From Dipetalonema caudispina (lineage: Eukaryota; Nematoda; Chromadorea; Rhabditida; Onchocercidae): a DNA stretch of 64,000 nt. The notes beneath the pieces are model-generated. The model did not search any database. It was not told the DNA's origin and worked only from the letters and a program-made list of their open reading frames with translations. The stretch spans positions 1-64,000 of the forward strand of contig JABVXV010000134.1 in assembly GCA_013365325.1 (NCBI GenBank). The letters run 5' to 3'. Both the position numbers and the translations under genes were made by a program. Below, one piece after another: positions 35,301-49,030 of the stretch. Each line of letters opens with the position of its first letter. The stretch's first letter is position 1.

Positions 35301-38300
35301 TTGAGAACTTTTAGCCTTAAGCATTTTGCATAATTAATGAATGAAATAAAAAATACATAAAGAAAAATGTATTACCGCATGCTGAAAGTAAAATTTCTAC
35401 ATAAAATGGTATGATAGTTAAACTATCAATGATATTCAATGGTTGTAAAACAAATTTTCCTTTTCGTGTACAAACAATAAATCGAGCGAAATATTCAAAT
35501 GTAAACCATATTATACATGCCTGAAAACAATTGTAGTTAAAATTAAATTGTCAATTAAACATTAATTTCACAGCTATATCTCCCCTCCCTCTTTCTCTTT
35601 ATATCTCTCTCTCTCTCTCTCATATGTTAATTAATGAGATTGAAAAATTGGTCAAGTTTTTGTGATATAATATTTTTGATGAACAAACGATCATCAAATG
35701 CAAATTCTAAGCAAGCAATGATTTCTTCCGATTCACGTCGAAAGATCATCATTTTCCGATTAAACGATACATTTCACTAATTTTTCAATTTAAGCAGTTG
35801 TTTACTATTTGTATTAAACTAAGTGTATATTTAAAGAAAAAAAAATTCTACGCATGCTATTAAAAATTCCAATCATGACATACCAATTCAACAAATTCCA
35901 AAGTGGAATGAAATCGTACATCAATTTTGGTAACCGTGGCACTCGTATTATAAGTGGTAATTTGCCATTCTGGCGTTGAAGCAAGTATCATACCGGTTAC
36001 TGATACTACTACCATCATTATGCTTATCAGTGCAAAAATCTGCATATATAAAACGGGCATGGATGAAAATGGCGGTAGTAAAATAATGTCTACATATATC
36101 ATTCATTTATTATTTCACATTTAATTATTGAAATATGAATTGTTTTACAATTCTAATATATTATAGCATATCGAGCAATTAACAGGAAATGTTTGATGTT
36201 TTCTATGAATAAACGGAAGTTCAAAAAATATATAAAAAATAATTTTAATTAGAGATAAATTCGAGTTTGTATGAACAATTAGAACTAAATTCAAATGAAA
36301 ATTCTCACTATTAAATTCAAGTCTAACAGATAAAAATAGAAAATAATGTAAAATTAGAAAAAGTTTCAACATATATTTTTTACTGAATAGAGCTAGAAAA
36401 ATGTTACCTTAGCCGCGGTACTTGTACCGGGTTTCTCCATTAAAAGCCATAATTTACGTCGTTGATCATCCCAGCAAGCTCCATCAAACTGATCACCTTT
36501 AACGCAATAAGAATTCAGTGAACTTTATGCTAATTATTGAGAAAAGTTTATAAAAGTTGGATTTTGGAAAAAATAACTTACAAAATTTACATATATTTTG
36601 CGAAAAGAAAGTTTAGATAATTAATTAAGGTCACTGAGAATTTCTACTAATTATTTAACAAGCAATATGTCAAATTATTCGAAATTCTTACTTTAGATTA
36701 TACTGATCTTCGTCAATTCAAGAACATCTCATCGTCATTTAAATCTTTATTAAAATAATTTTTGAGTAAAAGGTTTTTTTTTTTTCCCCTTTCCAAAACA
36801 GTTAAATAATAGGAGACTTTTAATGTTATAAACGAAACATAGGTAAGAGAACCTTTATCATCGTTCGGTATTTCATCATCATCTTCACTCTCACCGATCA
36901 TCATCAACATACAACATGGTGCGAAGAAATCCCTTAATGATAAATTATTTGATAAACAATGCTACTATCACTAGAAATTAGTAGTAGGTACTGAAATGAT
37001 ATTATGTCATGAAATTACAAACTTCAGTAATTTCAACATATCACGAAATATATTAAACTCTCAAATATGTATTCATATTCAAATTTAAGCTTAGGAAAAA
37101 ATTTAAAATTTTCTTAAAAAGGTTTTTTATTGAAAAAACAAAAATTTATTTCTTAAGGATTGTTTATTTGCACTTTTTATACATTCATTTACATTACCTT
37201 CGCAAATATTTTTTACTAAGATATAAAATTTAAGTTAGGGAACTTTCTGTCCCTTTAACATTCATTTACATTATTATAAAAAAAAAAAGAAAAAAGAACT
37301 AACCAATTCTCTCATCAAAACCAAAACCTCATATATGCATAATTGTCAGCTTTTTTTTTTTCTTTTTAAATTAATTTTTTGAATGAAATAATTTTTTTAT
37401 GCGCATTGATTAATTATTTGATTGTTGCTACATCATTTAATGTATATTTACAACTTCATAATTTAGTAAGAAATTAATAAAAAGTTTCCATAGATATAAA
37501 ATCCGAATCATTTCACGTCGACATATATTGAAATTGTTGTCTTTTGTAAAAAAATTAGTTAAAATTCTCACAAATGAAATTCCAAAATTTAGAATAAAAA
37601 GAAAATCCAGTGCTATTAATATTTTAAAAAAAAAAAAAAATTTTTTTTAAATAACTTTTTAATTCTCCAGAAATCCAGTTCTTTGAAAAGTCTTTCACAA
37701 CAGATATCACTCGTTCGATGGAAATGTCCAGTTGTTAGAAAATCATAAATTGGTTCAAATAATTTTCCAGAGCGTTCAAAAAAATATTCCCTTGTATCGG
37801 ATAAATAACCATTGCAACATTCTACCCGTGCTGCATGTGTCTCTCGGCAAAATTCAGCTAACAATGATGTTGGACATCGATACTGCAATATTTCATTCAA
37901 TTAATAAATTTTTATCAGCAACAGATTTAGAAATTTATCGATTAAGAAATTTTTATCAATAATGCAATTTCAACATAACGAAAATATATTCATTCATATG
38001 CAAATTACAGACCTGTATGGTTGAGTAGCGAATACGAAAATGTGTACCACCAATATTTAGAAGTAAGTGAAAATCGAAGATATTTGCAGTTTCAACCAAT
38101 GCTACTTGCATATCCATTTCAGGCTCACTGAAATATTCAATCATTAGGCTTTTTTTTTTTTGAAACTATTACAACTATGCGTATTAAGCTAATTAAACAA
38201 TAAATCTTCAAAATATAAGTAATTTAAATACTTGACATCCTTCATAATGTAAAATATCGAATGCTTTACCTGAAAAAGTTACATTAAAATATGAAAAAAC

Positions 38301-39161
38301 TTTAAAATAAGATATTTTAATGAGTTATTTTAGCATTTTATTACATTTTCATTTATAGTGATATATTTACAGCTATCACAAGATTTAAATATAAAATTTC
38401 AACTTTTTCCTAAGAAAAAGGAAGAAGGCGCACTTGACTATCTTCTTCTCATCATTCCAACCAAATTCATGTTTCCGATCAAAGCTTATGCTATGTCGTT
38501 CATGTGATATGCTTCTTCTTTCATTTTTACAAATACCACTATTTCGATGCTTTTCTTTATGCATTAAATATGCTGCATTATTTCCACCTGCTGCTAAAAT
38601 TAATTTGTATTTGAAGAAGTTAAGGAATATATATATATATATATATATATATTTCATATGTGATAGATTTAAATAACACGAGGAAATGTTCGATTTATCA
38701 ATTTCTCACAGGAAATATTTCCCTAAAAAAAAAAAAAAAAAAGTAAAAGTAAAATACAAATGATACGAATTTCAATAAGCCGAATTCATTTTCAGAAATA
38801 TCATTCATTCATTCAACTATGTCAAAATTCTTGAACAAATGTAAGTTTAATTAAATTTTAACAAGCAACGATTGAGAGTTTATATTAAATGTTGTAAAAG
38901 ATAAATGATCAGTAGTGCATCAAAGGTACATTTCTTCTGCTTTTAAACGAATTATACAATAATTTCATTCCAGAAAATTAAAAAGTTAATTGTCAATTAT
39001 CATTGAAATGTAGAAATTCTGATAAAAATTAATGTTCAAAAGAAAAATTGAAACATATGTTGAATGGAGGATTCAATTTGCAAAAAAAGAAAAAGGGAAA
39101 AAAAAATTGGAAGAAAGTCGTTTTTAGGAATAGCCTATTTTATGAGTGAAATCAATCATTT

Positions 39162-39198
<37 letters not shown>

Positions 39199-40207
39199 TA
39201 AATCAACATTCTTTATGCATTATTCCTTGCAATAGATAGCAAAATTTTTTAATACAATTAAATTTAACAAAAAACAAAATGTTATTTCGAATAAATAAAC
39301 TACTTTTTTTTTTTTTCGTATTTTTAAATCTGTTTAATTTAGTGCTGTTCGTTAAACGTTACAGGAAAGTTTTATCTCCGAGTTTTGCTTATTCGATAGT
39401 CATCGATCAGTTGCACTTTTAGTTTTGGGCATTTTAGTTTCAACAACGATAGTTGCTGCGTTTCGAAATTTTATTCAATTGAAAAAGAAAAATTTTGAAA
39501 TTCTTTTTTTTCACTAAAAAAAAATTTGGAGAAGTAAACAAATGAGGAAATCTAAACGAATTTCAATCATACAGTAATAATCGTATGATAATACGGAAGT
39601 ATTATTCGTATTTTGATGAACAAGTAGGGAAAGAAAGATTCATTTCTTATTTATTCCGAAAATATTTGCATTTTTTATGCAAGGTATTTTTTCTGAAACA
39701 TAGAAGTTGATGTGAAAATTTTCCTAACTCATTGATCTTAATCAATTTAGACAAATTATTTCATTGAATGATGAAATTAGTTTATATTCGTTTGTGATCT
39801 GAGTGGATTTAAATGATTTTTCATATTACATTCCATAAGTCTTAAACTAGGAAGGAATAATTGTTTTTCAAATTATTTCTTATATGCTTAACGGTTGTAA
39901 CTTTTTCATATGAATATTTTGCAGAAGAAATATATTGATTAGTTGGTAAAGATCAAATGCTTGAAATTTCTCTAAATGAAACAATTAAAAGAAATTTATT
40001 TAAATGGTATGTTTAAACAAAAACATTATGGTACTTTTGATATTTGCACTATTTTTTCTCTCACATTTTTTTTCCTAATTTTATTTAAATGTTTGCATTA
40101 AAAAGAAATTGAAATTAGTAACAGATTGAACAACAAATGAAATATTACTAACCAACTTGTTGCACTGTCTCATTACGGAAATTGCTGCGCAAACGTCCCG
40201 CAATCAT
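32380..40207 (-). CDS. Voltage-gated potassium channel alpha subunit (Kv, Shab/KVS-like)
   Basis: Thirteen minus-strand exons in reading order: 40153-40207, 38439-38593, 38232-38269, 38013-38127, 37656-37882, 36853-36932, 36408-36496, 35884-36039, 35376-35520, 33408-33549, 33182-33310, 32688-32743 and 32380-32540; 515 aa. The T1 tetramerisation domain (about 95-225) starts at LLLNIGGTHFRIRYST and carries the interfacial zinc signature H-x5-C-x20-CC. An acidic linker and the KLWLLMEKP segment precede S1 (254-274). Exon 9 encodes S2-S3; S4 in exon 10 reads MVMRVVRVMRVARIFKLARY. S5 is in exon 11, the pore has TMTTVGYGDYYPE, and S6 is GVLVLAFPITMIVENF. The family conducts voltage-gated K+ current in nerve and muscle. 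P-I-T replaces the usual P-x-P in S6, and only about 30 residues follow. Exons 1-3 are less certain; the donor of exon 2 was chosen on phase. Confidence 0.9.
38627..38653. repeat. (AT)n microsatellite in Kv intron 1
   Basis: Thirteen AT units directly 5' (minus-strand sense) of Kv exon 2. Confidence 0.9.
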
Positions 40208-42907
40208 TATACATTTATTATAAACAAATATTTAAACATTTCATCAATTCTGCTCATTGAGATCAGTAATTTTGATAGCAATAATTAAATAATTTCATAA
40301 TGACCATCTCTTCTTTCATTTATTCTTAATATAACTGAAAAAAAAAAAAAGTGATTTATTATGATTGAAAGAAATCTATTTGATCACTTAAGTTATCACG
40401 CATTTTTATTTATTGATTGTATGATTAATTTCCGGAAAGAAAGGATCTATTGATATTTATTTCTGATAAGAAAAAAAATCTATCGATATTTAAAATTTAT
40501 TCATCTTTATAATAGTTCAATAAAGAGATTTTTTGTTGAAGTATTTTCGTTTTTTTTTTTTTTTTTTTTTTTGGGAACTTTTGAAAATGTATTTCGTAAT
40601 GCTTTGTAAATTATTAATTAGACTCATAAGAGGGATGAAAATCAACGGAATAATATAATACGTAAAAATACGATTGTTGCAAAGTATTGAAGTAAAGCGT
40701 AAAGTTTATTCTTTGAAAGATGAAGCTAATTATAGGGTTTAATAGAGAAATCCTCATGAGCGGAAAAAGGCTTAGGCTAACATATATCGCTTTAGGATAT
40801 TGGCTTACACGATACACACACTACTTTTGCTGATGTGAGAGGGCATGATTAGCATTTGTGTCAAAGATACGCTGATATAAACATTAAGTAATACGTCAAA
40901 CATTTCCAAACATTACTTACATTGTTGTTTTGAAAAAATTTCCCTAATTTTAATCAACTAAATTTTAAAGTTTGTTTAAGTTAAATGAAAACAGTTATCA
41001 ATTTTGTTCAAGTTTTTTTTTTCTCTTTTTCTATACAAATAATATTGAAGAAAGAAAGAAAAAAAAAAAAAGCTTTTCAATTCTTATCAAATATTAGAAA
41101 AAGCCAAAAAAAAAAATTTTTTTAAACTTCATTATGTGTGCATAAAAATAAATCTCTTTGAAACATTATTATTAAAAAGGAAGAGAAAAAAAAAAAAAAA
41201 CTCGAAAAGAAAATAGAGAAAAACGAAACTGATATGTTAATGAGTAGCTTAGGCTCAGTAGAAACAATGAAAGATTGAATAGATGGCAAAGAGTGAAAAA
41301 CCAGGCTCAGAATTAATTCAATGAAATTCTATCTTTGCTAGTCTTTTTTTTTTTATGTGTGTGTGCTTGTGTGTGCCTAGTAAAAGAATTATATTGAAAA
41401 GAACTGAGGCCATTAATTGACTATCGAAGTAAATGTTCGAATGTAAGCCTGAGAGTCAATGAATTAATGAATGAACCAAAATATGCTTCTGGTTTGTCGT
41501 TTTTTTTTTTTTTTTTTTTTTTTTTTTGTTTGTTAAAACAGAGTGTCACATTTTCCAACTTTTCTCGTTGAAAGCTAACAAAACTATAATAAGTTCAATG
41601 TCTTTCTTTGTATGATCTAAAAGTTTTGGAGATATTTGAGAATTGGAAAAAGTTAATTGTTTCAAGAAGACAATGATAGGATGTATTTCCTGAAATATCA
41701 ATGAAATGAAAAAATTAATCGTTAATTAACTGATATCAAACAGTGTAATAATTTTACATTTATTTATTTTTGTAGGCTTTGTTAGATATGAATTAGGTAT
41801 TCTTTAATGCTAAAGAATGTCGAAAGATAAGAAGGAAATTCATTTTGTTATTCGAATGATTGCATTCCAATTATTATTTCTTAGTGTCCGTAAAATTCGA
41901 TAGTAGAAAAATGTACCAACAAATGCTATATTTTGCGAATGTTAGCTGATATCTTATTTTTCGATCTTCTACCGATCTTCTAATCAAGATCAAATACTAT
42001 GCGTGTTCTTTTATCATTTCGTATTGCAGTATTCAAGTATCGAAGTGGCCTATAAATTTTGCTTTTATTTTATAAATTGATTTAAATGAGTGAAAAGGTA
42101 TTGCCTGAGAATTAGCATTAGGAAGGATATCAGTGAAAATATTTTGATTTTGAAAATATGAAAAATCAATAAAAGATTTTGTGATAATTAACATTTCTCA
42201 ACAACTCTTCTCTTCTCATATCTTCCATATGGGATAACTAACAATGATAAATTTTTTCTTTTTTTTTTTTTGAAAAACTATCAAAATGAATGGCCTTTTT
42301 TTATGAGAATTTACTCTTAAGATATAATTAGTTAAGAAGATTTCATCATTTCAAAAAGTTAACGATTTTATTTAGACTTCTTTGGCTTTATTTTAAGAAA
42401 TTTGATAATTTAAAAGTGAAATTCTGGAAAACTTGCCAGGATCATATTATCTAATCTTTTCTCGCTTCATATGTGAGGTTAATTTTCTTTCATTGGAAAT
42501 CTTTTAATTAAAGGGTGACGGAAGCTTTTAAATAGTAATTTTTCTACGGCTTTTTTTTGCTGCAAAAATTTCGAAAAATTTTAATTGCAAAATAACGGAC
42601 GTACAGAATGAAATGCCATAAAAATGGGACAAAATTTCAAAAAATTATTAGGTAAGAGAATATTCCATCATTTTTTTAAGCATCAAAAATTTACAAATTA
42701 TTAGTAAGAAATGAAAGAACCACGAATAGAATTAATTAGGTGGAAAAAATTTTGAAACTAAAATATAGCAAAAATGATCCCTAAATCTGAAAATATCTGA
42801 TGAGAAAGAAAAAGATTTCGGCAAAGGCGGATATGAGAGAGGGACGAAGGGAAATATGGCGAAGAGTTATATTTTACATTTTACTAGCATAAATTATTAG
42901 CTTCGAT

Positions 42908-43061
42908 AATATTTCTCATTAAGATATCTTGACAACTTCCACGTCATATAAAATATATGCTTTTATATAGCTTAACCATAAATAATTATAGGTTCAATTA
43001 ATTAATATTTCTCATTAAGATATCTTTACACATAAATAATTAAAAGTTCAATTAATAAGTA
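42908..43061 (+). repeat. Imperfect 96-bp tandem duplication
   Basis: AATATTTCTCATTAAGATAT occurs at 42908 and again at 43004. Each copy is followed by a CATAAATAATTA..AGTTCAATTAAT-like block, although the second copy is shortened. Confidence 0.75.
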
Positions 43062-43590
43062 TAGTATATTTAATCTTATACAATTAATTGTACTACATAA
43101 GATTGCAAGAAAAATTGATTAAAAGTACTGTCAAATAAGTTAAAAATCATACAAACAAAGAATACACCAATATCAATCTCTTACAATCATTATCATCATC
43201 ATTATCATCAATTAACGAAAATTCTCTCTAGAAATAAATTATTCATCAGAATGATAGTGATGCGCGAAATTATTGTATAAATAAATATATTGCATTTAAT
43301 TAATTATATTACTGTAGGATGATTTTCGATCAACAAAAATATCAATTGAATTGATAATGGTTATAGAATAATTGCACATTATAGAAATTCATAAAAAATT
43401 ATTGTTAAATATGAAATATTTTAATATTTAAGAAAAGCATTATATAGACATTTTATGATATTACTTCGTTGTTTCAAACTATTATTCCTTATAAGCTACA
43501 AAAAAAAAAAAAAAAAAAAAAAACGCTATATGGAACTATTAGACTTTTATGTAATTAATTTTTAGAACTGAATGAATATTTTCTTTTATA

Positions 43591-43716
43591 GCTTTTTTTT
43601 TTTTTTTTTATAAAATAAATATGATATATGATACTAATATGAATGTACACAGTAATGACTTTTTTTTTTTTTTTTATAAAATAAATATGATATACGATAC
43701 TAATTTAAATGTACGA
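43591..43716 (+). repeat. 66-bp tandem duplication with poly(T) heads
   Basis: A poly(T) run followed by ATAAAATAAATATGATATA and GATACTAAT appears twice, with the shared core starting at 43610 and 43676. Confidence 0.85.
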
Positions 43717-43771
43717 AACAAATTTTATTTCAATTTTTCCTTCTCAAAATTTTCTTAACAAAAGAAATAAG

Positions 43772-43831
43772 GTTGAAATTTTTTGTTATTGTTTAATTAA
43801 ATTGAAAATTTTTTGCTATTGTTTAATTAAA
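43772..43831 (+). repeat. 30-bp tandem duplication
   Basis: Two adjacent 30-base units, each containing TTGAAA..TTTTTTG, one variable base, TATTGTTTAATTAAA. Only a few bases differ between units. Confidence 0.9.
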
Positions 43832-44031
43832 TGCATTTAAGTTAGTAGCGATTTGTGAAGATAAAATAAATCACAATGAATATTTTCGGATAGATAAATA
43901 AATGAATTCACTTTTTTAAGTGTATTACACAAACAAATATTTCTAATCCCTTCGAAAGACAATATTTACCTTTTTTTTTTTTTTGTTTTTTTTTTTAGCA
44001 AAATAGAAAGGTGGAATGGAATAGGTAAATG

Positions 44032-44151
44032 ATTATGCTTATTTCAAGTAAACAAAAAAAAAAAAAAAACCATTGTAAATGGACAAATACTAAGTTCACA
44101 AAATGTACTTTGATCAATATTTCGTCGGTGTTTACTTGAAATAAGCATAAT
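44032..44151. repeat. Perfect 22-bp inverted repeat, 76-bp spacer
   Basis: The left arm at 44032-44053 begins ATTATGCTTATTTCAAGTAA. The right arm at 44130-44151 is its exact reverse complement. The spacer has a poly(A) run and no coding content. The layout resembles a short MITE-like element or a hairpin; a target-site duplication was not evident. Confidence 0.85.
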
Positions 44152-47100
44152 TTCAGTAATTACATTATCATCAAATATTAAAAAAAAAAGATGGAAATTC
44201 TAAAAGTTTTAAAAGTAAAGAATGTATCACATTAGAAGATCAAATATGAAGAAAAAAAGTTAAAATAACGCTAAGCTTTCTGGATAATATTTGAAGCAAT
44301 TTAGTAATAAGTTATTGAAAATGTTACAAACTTTGAGAAAATCGCTATTACATTAATGTTAAAATTGCTGTAAAAAAAAACTGAATTATTTTTGTTCAAC
44401 TTCTGGAAACTATATGATATAAAATAACATTGGCATATCGTTACATTTTTGTCATCATTTCCATTTTAACTATTATATTCATCTAACAAAAAAAAAAAAA
44501 AAAATAAATAAATAAAGAAGAAAAAATTTATTCAAATTGGATATGAGTGCTGAAATTGATTTTGTTAAAATTGAATTTTATCATAGCCTAAAAAGAAGAT
44601 ACTCAACAAATGATTATGATGTACATAGTTATGTAAATTTCGCATCCTAAGTTCCGAGAAAAATTTTCACTGTGAATTTTATCGAAATTATTTGCTGTTA
44701 ACTTCTAAAAAATCAATCATGAAATTGAATTTACATTTAGTCAAAAGTTTCCTCGTCATCTTCTTTCCTTCTTTCTCATATAATTTGAACATTTCCTGCT
44801 TTTCTTTAATCATTAATATTTAATTATTGATAAAAAATTAAAAATCGTGAATTTTTTGTTTACTCATTTTTTTTTTTTACTTTTATTTTTTACGTAATTT
44901 CAGTATTTCATATTCAATTGTACTTCAAAATTGCCAGAATAAAAACAAGTTTTGATCACATAAATTTACGACTTTATGCTGAATGAATCTGTTCCTTGTT
45001 AATTCATACCAGTTCGTATCCATGTCACGTGCTAATTCAATTCAAATATCTTTTATTATTTTTTATTTGATTTGATTTAATATCGGTGAATAATTTAATG
45101 TATTTTATTCATTCATCCTTCCTTTCGTCTTTATCATCTAAATCTCTCTAAACAGATAAAATATACGTTACCTACGTTTATTGACATATTTTCGTAGCTT
45201 ATTGAAAGTAGCTAATGACCAATTGAAACTTGAAAATTAATTGATAAATCTATTTGAGCTTTTGTTATATAACTAAAAAAACTCTTTTTTTGTGAGTTGC
45301 ACAAAAAATTTCAAAGTTTGACAAATTCCGCTTAGCCATACTGCAAAAAATTTTGAAGGAAAAAAGATTTGACAAACTACATGGAAACTTGGTGAAGTTA
45401 ATCTTATAAGAACTATTTTCTTTCCAAGCTTACAAAAACAAATTTAACTATTTTCTTTCAAGCTTTCCAAGCTTACATAAATGCTAAATTAATTAGTGTG
45501 ATTTTTGCATGTTGAAAAAGAATGATAATTTTATATATTTTGGGAAAAAAATATTCTTCTTCTTCATTGTTTATATTATTTTGCTGCAGACTTGTAAATT
45601 CAAAACGCAGATTTGATATTCAAATAAAAATTACAAACAGTCTGATAAATAAATAACTGTAATAGTAAGTGATCTAAAACTCTCAGACAAATCCCGAGAT
45701 ATCACATAATTTTTCTGAACCACAATACAAGATTTGTGGAGCAGCGTATTTGGAAAATTCTGATAGTTGATAGTTAAAAATAAAATTGTGTAAAATAAAC
45801 TGCGATCTCTACCTGGGAGGAATCACCACCGGTTGATGTAATAGCATAATTTACAACTGCTATGAAATCTCGAATCTATCTGTGAGTTTAAGATTGATTT
45901 TTTATTATTTATTCGTTTTTCATATTGTTTGCTTACTTTATCTGAGTACGAAATTTAGCATATTTGCATTTCAACAATATTGGGGATTACAAAAAAATTT
46001 AAAGCTAGCACATTTTAGGGAAAAGTTTAAAAAAAGGAAAGAGAAAAAGCAAAGTATAAGTAATTGATAAATAAACTTTGGGATAAATCTACCACATATT
46101 TTCTAAATGTGAAATTGAGGCCAAATATCATTGAATTAGTTAGGAAGTGATTAATTTTCTTATGGTATCTGACATTAAATTTATAAATGACAAAAAAAAA
46201 AAATTTTCTTGACATTATTTTAACATTAACTTTCATATATTTTACTAATTGCATTTGCCATAATTACTAAAAATTTCTTTTAAGTTGCAAAGTAAAACCT
46301 AAAATTTATTTTTGAATTATACGAAAATAAAGCAATTCCATTAATTCCGATGATATCATCTTTCGTAACTTTGATTGTAAAAAATCATTGCCAGCAAAAA
46401 TATTCGCAGAAAATTCTTCGGAGATTAAAAACATTCCAGAACGGATAATGAATTTAATTATGATAATACGTCATTCGTCAAATAAAAATATTTCACATAG
46501 AAGACATAAGTCACTATTTGCTACAAATTAATGATGAAAACTAAAACAGAAGACAGCCTTTAAGACTGATTAATATAATTGTAGCAATTTAATCTATCAT
46601 TTTTAAATTAGCAGCTGTTATCAGATTACCCTTAACATTTTACTTTCATTTTCAAAAATTATAATCAAAAAAATGATAGTATGTAACTTAGAATGAATGA
46701 AAATATCATATTTTCTTTTTTTTTTTTTTGTTTTTACAATTTCATTTTCTCACATGTAATTAAATGTAATTCCTTACGATCAATTCAAAAATATTTCTCA
46801 CTTTAATCTGTATATACAGAATAAACTATTAAATTTAATGATAAATTTCAAATGGAAAGGGATAATTTTCAACTGACATACAAAATATTCTTTAGCTATT
46901 TGCATGACAATATCTACTTTAAGGCATGAATTTGTCAAAGTATTAGCGAGGGAAAAAAAAAAAAAAGAAAAAAAAAAGTGAAAAGAACTGAAATTATTGG
47001 ATACGTTAAAAAAATAAGAATTATTTGTTTAATACAATGAATTAAAATTTTATGGATATCTTGAATGTTTATTAAGTTTATTCAACTTATAATAAATACA

Positions 47101-48840
47101 GGAACATATGACGTATCATTATGATAAGCGGAAAAGGAAGCAATATTATTCAATAAAATTTCCTCACTAGAAAATGGTGAAAAAGAAAATCCTATTTGAA
47201 TCTTAGTTTGAAAATTAGTTCCATAGAAAGGAAAAAAAAAAAAATCTCTTCTATCTACTTGAAAAATAGAAAGAAAAAAAAAATCATATTAGGTTTTTTT
47301 TTCTTTTTTCGTCTTCAGAACATAAAATATTTTTTCTAATATTTTCCATAAATAAAAGGACTATTTCAAAATTTTTAAATTTCCCAAAAATTTATCAAAA
47401 AGATTGCCATATGTTTAAAGGTTATCAATGAGCTCTACAACAGTTCACACAAAATTTTTGCATTAAAAAATTTTCAAATTGGAAATGATGCTGATAAAGC
47501 GAATGATTTCAACCCCAAGCATCCGATTTGCAATTTGTGATTGATGATAAAATTTTTGCGAACAAGTGGTGCCGCATTGCGCCAACATCCCAAATCACTA
47601 AAAAAAATTTTTCCTTTGTTTCTTTTTTTGTGATAATAAAAAGAGTATGCATAAAAATGTTCGATTATGCTTTTGCATATTCATTTTCCGGAACAATTCA
47701 TTCGGCCTGAAATAAAATTTTCATGAAATTTTTATATAGATGTGATAGTATCACTGATACAAACCTTTTTTTTTTCATGTAAAAATGTTCCTAAACTATT
47801 TTCCACGCCAAAATGCTAATATTTTTAAGTTAGATTAAAGAAGAAATAAAATAATTTTTATATTCACATAAAGAGGGAAAGGATTTTTCCATATTACCGT
47901 AAGAATCCAAAAAATCGTTAGTCGTCTTTTCATCAAAAAAAAAAAAATTAAATTCAATGGCAGCAATCATCTTTCATTGAAATAAATTGTACTTGAAAAA
48001 TAGGAGGAGCAGGATCTTTTTGAAATAAGATAAATTACTTAAAATGAAATTTACTTTTACTGGTTGCTTAGCCTATAACTCATCGTGGCCTAATATAATA
48101 AAGTCAGGATGAAATTTTGGGAAATGAATTCCATTGATAGAACACAATTCAGATAAATCATATAAAAAAAAAGGATGAAAAGCGAAGAACCAAAAAAAAA
48201 AAAAATTTTATAGCTTGGAAATAATGTTTCAATGTAGGCACATCATGTAATTGTTTATTTTAAGTAATTGAGATAAACAAAGATGAAATTTTTGCTCAAT
48301 TTGAGTACTCGTTACTTTAAAACTTCTTTTTTTAATTAAAATAGTAATCATTACCAGTAAGGGTATGTGCTGATAATTATATAAAAATCATAAATAACGG
48401 CTAGACAAAGTTGCAATCTTACAACTACCTATTCATATGGTGATAATATGGCAACTTTTCAACATTAACCGATTTTGTCCTATAATCCTAATATACTAAT
48501 GACCGGCGATTTGACCTTTTAAAATATTCATTTAAATAACACTGCTAATCGATTGAACTTTGCACTGTTGAATAAGTGAAAATCAAGATGATTGCATTTT
48601 CCATTTAATAAGTTATTGCAAAGCTTTAATTTGTATTTATTTAAATGTGATGGTGCATTTTCTAACTGCATTTGCAACTTTTCTAATTCAGTAAGTATAC
48701 TCCATCCCTTTCATATTCTAATGATGAATTTTAATCCCTTTTTCTCCAATATAATTAGTATTATGATACTATGAAGAGAGGTGCAAAAATTGTGACTGCT
48801 TGCATCGTTTTGCTGCTTGAATGATTGTAGTGTTAACTGT

Positions 48841-49030
<190 letters not shown>

